Part shown: positions 6,365-7,566 of the stretch, piece by piece
Numbering within the stretch: position 1 is the first letter of the stretch
Layout of the letters: each line of letters starts with the position of its first letter
Assembly: GCA_009695015.1 (NCBI GenBank)
Contig: SIBT01000021.1
Location: 1 to 7,566 of the forward strand
Direction: 5' to 3'
DNA: 7,566 nucleotides
From: Candidatus Nomurabacteria bacterium
Lineage (GTDB): Bacteria > Patescibacteriota > Minisyncoccia > Phycocordibacterales > UBA9973
Made by a program: the position numbers and the translations under genes
The notes under the pieces: generated by a model
Databases searched by the model: none
Seen by the model: the letters and a program-made list of their open reading frames with translations, nothing else
What the model was told of the DNA's origin: nothing

Positions 6365-6706
6365 TTAAAATTTTAACCCACTCGCTCGAGCTTCGTCCGC
6401 TACTAATTTTATTCGGCCAGTGTATTTAAACCCATTGCGGTCGAAAACAACTTGACTGATTTTTTCTTTCAAACAAATTTGGCCAATTGTTTTGCCCAAC
6501 TCTTTCGCTCTATCTGTTTTAGTTCCTTTGGTTATTTTAAGATCACTCGCTTGCGCTAAAGTTCTACCTGTTATATCATCGATCACTTGTGCATAAATAA
6601 ATTTGTTTGAACGAAACACAGAAAGCCGTGGACGCTCCGAAGTACCTTTGATTCTTACTCTAATCTTCTTCTTCAACCTTATTCTTTTGTCTGTTTTGTT
6701 TTGCAT
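6365..6706 (-). CDS. rplR: 50S ribosomal protein uL18
   Basis: uL18 binds 5S rRNA together with uL5 and anchors it in the central protuberance of the 50S subunit. The protein has 113 residues, close to the usual 117. A strongly basic N-terminus (RIRLKKKIRVRIKGT, 8-22) is followed by ERPRLSVFRSNKFIYAQVID at 24-43, the conserved core beginning, and by the C-terminal signature FDRNGFKYTGRIKLVADEAR at 88-107. All these parts are intact. It starts three bases after the TAG of rplF and ends eight bases before rpsE, as in the standard spc operon order, again without a Shine-Dalgarno sequence. I see nothing odd in it. Confidence 0.97.
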   Translation of the reverse strand: MQNKTDKRIRLKKKIRVRIKGTSERPRLSVFRSNKFIYAQVIDDITGRTLAQASDLKITKGTKTDRAKELGKTIGQICLKEKISQVVFDRNGFKYTGRIKLVADEARASGLKF

Positions 6707-6709
6707 AAA

Positions 6710-7243
6710 CTAGACTGTCTTTTTGCCTTGCTTGCGTCTGATAACTTCACCTTCATAACGCATCCCTTTGCCTTTATAAGGCTCTGGCTTCTTTAATGCG
6801 CGCAAACCAGCCGTAAAACTTCCGACCAATTCCTTGTCAATTCCGGTAATTGTAATATTATTTTTATCGGCAGTCGCGGTGATCGTATCTGGAATACTCA
6901 CAATAACTGGATGAGAGAACCCTAAGGCAAAATGAAATTCCTTTCCCTTCACTTCAGATTTAAACCCAACTCCTTCTAATATTAATTTCTTTTGATATGG
7001 CGTCACTACCCCAGCAATCATATTTTTAATATGGGAAGCATAAGTGCCCCAGAGAGATTTAGAAAATTTATCGTTTCTCTTAATATTTAAATTTATTACT
7101 TTATCAGTAATAGTGATCGTGATATCATCTCTGAAGTTTTTCGAAAGTGTCCCTTTTGGACCTACCACCGAAATATTGTTGCCATTTTGCGTGACTTTGA
7201 CTCCGTCCGGTATATTTATTTCTTGTTTGCCTATTCTACTCAT
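6710..7243 (-). CDS. rplF: 50S ribosomal protein uL6
   Basis: uL6 binds 23S rRNA near the base of the L7/L12 stalk, close to the GTPase-associated centre. From ATG 7241-7243 it has 177 residues, the normal length. It begins with MSRIGKQEINIP, the classic uL6 N-terminus, has VVGPKGTLS at 26-34 and LEGVGFKSEV at 89-98 in its two related domains, and ends with PEPYKGKGMRYEGEVIRRK at 153-171, the family's rRNA-binding signature. The frame is open further upstream to an ATG at 7312, but that would add 23 residues foreign to the family and overlap rpsH by 50 bases, so I chose the inner start. That start lies 19 bases after the rpsH stop, with a weak purine run (AAAGAAAA) just before it. It ends in TAG. 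Confidence 0.97.
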   Translation of the reverse strand: MSRIGKQEINIPDGVKVTQNGNNISVVGPKGTLSKNFRDDITITITDKVINLNIKRNDKFSKSLWGTYASHIKNMIAGVVTPYQKKLILEGVGFKSEVKGKEFHFALGFSHPVIVSIPDTITATADKNNITITGIDKELVGSFTAGLRALKKPEPYKGKGMRYEGEVIRRKQGKKTV

Positions 7244-7262
7244 ATATTTTCTTTGTAAATTT

Positions 7263-7566
7263 TTAAAAAATCCTAAATAATGCTTCACCACCGACTTGCT
7301 CTTTGCGGGCATCTTTGCCTGACAGAATTCCCTTTGGAGTCGAAAGCACTAGAAGTCCCGATCCATTTCGAACTGTATGAATATCTTTTACACCAAAATA
7401 AACACGTCTGGACTGTTTTGAAATTCTCTCAACTTCCTTAATTTTCGGCTGCTCGTCCACATAAATCAATTCTATCTCGATTACTGGTTGATCATTTTTC
7501 ACTTTCTTTGATATATTAGAAATATATCCCTCCTTTTTTAAACATTCAGCAATAGCATTTTTCATT
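7263..7566 (-). CDS. rpsH: 30S ribosomal protein uS8, 5' end outside window
   Basis: uS8 is a primary binder of 16S rRNA in the platform of the 30S subunit and, in E. coli, also the translational repressor of the spc operon. Only the last 100 residues are inside the window. Family length is about 130, and the first ATG visible (7563-7565) corresponds to an internal position: MKNAIAECLKKEGYI aligns with the family's second helix, not its N-terminus. About 30 residues are therefore cut off by the right edge. The C-terminal signature is intact: GSGLLVLSTPKGILSGKDAR followed by VGGEALFRIF at the end. It ends in TAA, 19 bases before rplF, the standard order. Whether autogenous regulation through uS8 exists in this organism cannot be seen here. 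Confidence 0.95.
   Translation of the reverse strand, partial: MKNAIAECLKKEGYISNISKKVKNDQPVIEIELIYVDEQPKIKEVERISKQSRRVYFGVKDIHTVRNGSGLLVLSTPKGILSGKDARKEQVGGEALFRIF

Noticed and set aside
7244..7312. Longer uL6 start at 7312 adding 23 residues
   Set aside because: It overlaps rpsH by 50 bases, and the family N-terminus MSRIGKQ begins exactly at the inner ATG at 7243.
1..7566. TGA recoding to glycine (Gracilibacteria/SR1 code)
   Set aside because: All ten genes read through with the standard bacterial code, with ordinary GGN glycine codons and no in-frame TGA.

Overview
This window looks like a chromosomal piece of a Patescibacteria (Candidate Phyla Radiation) genome, most likely from the Parcubacteria side. 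Four things point there: extremely tight gene packing; a ribosomal cluster with no rpmD (uL30) between rpsE and rplO, an absence known across CPR bacteria; an adenylate kinase with the short GRSGCGKGT / RADDTPE pattern I associate with Parcubacteria; and a large VirB4/HerA-type ATPase of a kind common in these genomes. The lineage call is from memory of the families, not from a search.

All genes lie on the minus strand, so they are transcribed from the right edge to the left edge. From right to left: rpsH (5' end cut by the window), rplF, rplR, rpsE, rplO and secY form the distal part of the spc ribosomal operon. They are followed by an adenylate-kinase-like gene, an archaeal-type UMP kinase, map (type I methionine aminopeptidase), and a long ATPase gene that runs off the left edge without a stop. 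The ATPase reading frame is open from 2089 to 1 and is the largest gene here. Spacings between genes run from 0 to 42 bases, and there is no gene-free stretch of any size. I see no RNA gene, insertion sequence or CRISPR array.

The first nine genes form a growth module: ribosomal proteins, the SecY translocation channel, two nucleoside monophosphate kinases, and the enzyme that removes the initiator methionine. The ATPase belongs to a different functional class (DNA or protein transport, or pilus-like machines) and sits where many bacteria carry infA-rpmJ-rpsM. It has its own candidate promoter overlapping the end of map, with a short palindrome in the promoter spacer.

The points most worth a second look are: a uL15 of only 100 residues that seems to lack its central segment; an archaeal-type UMP kinase inserted between adk and map in DNA much richer in A+T than its flanks; the variant, nearly lidless adenylate kinase; the uncharacterised N-terminal half of the ATPase; and two candidate promoters (before adk and before the ATPase) placed so that transcripts would have almost no leader. 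No entirely new system can be claimed from this window alone.
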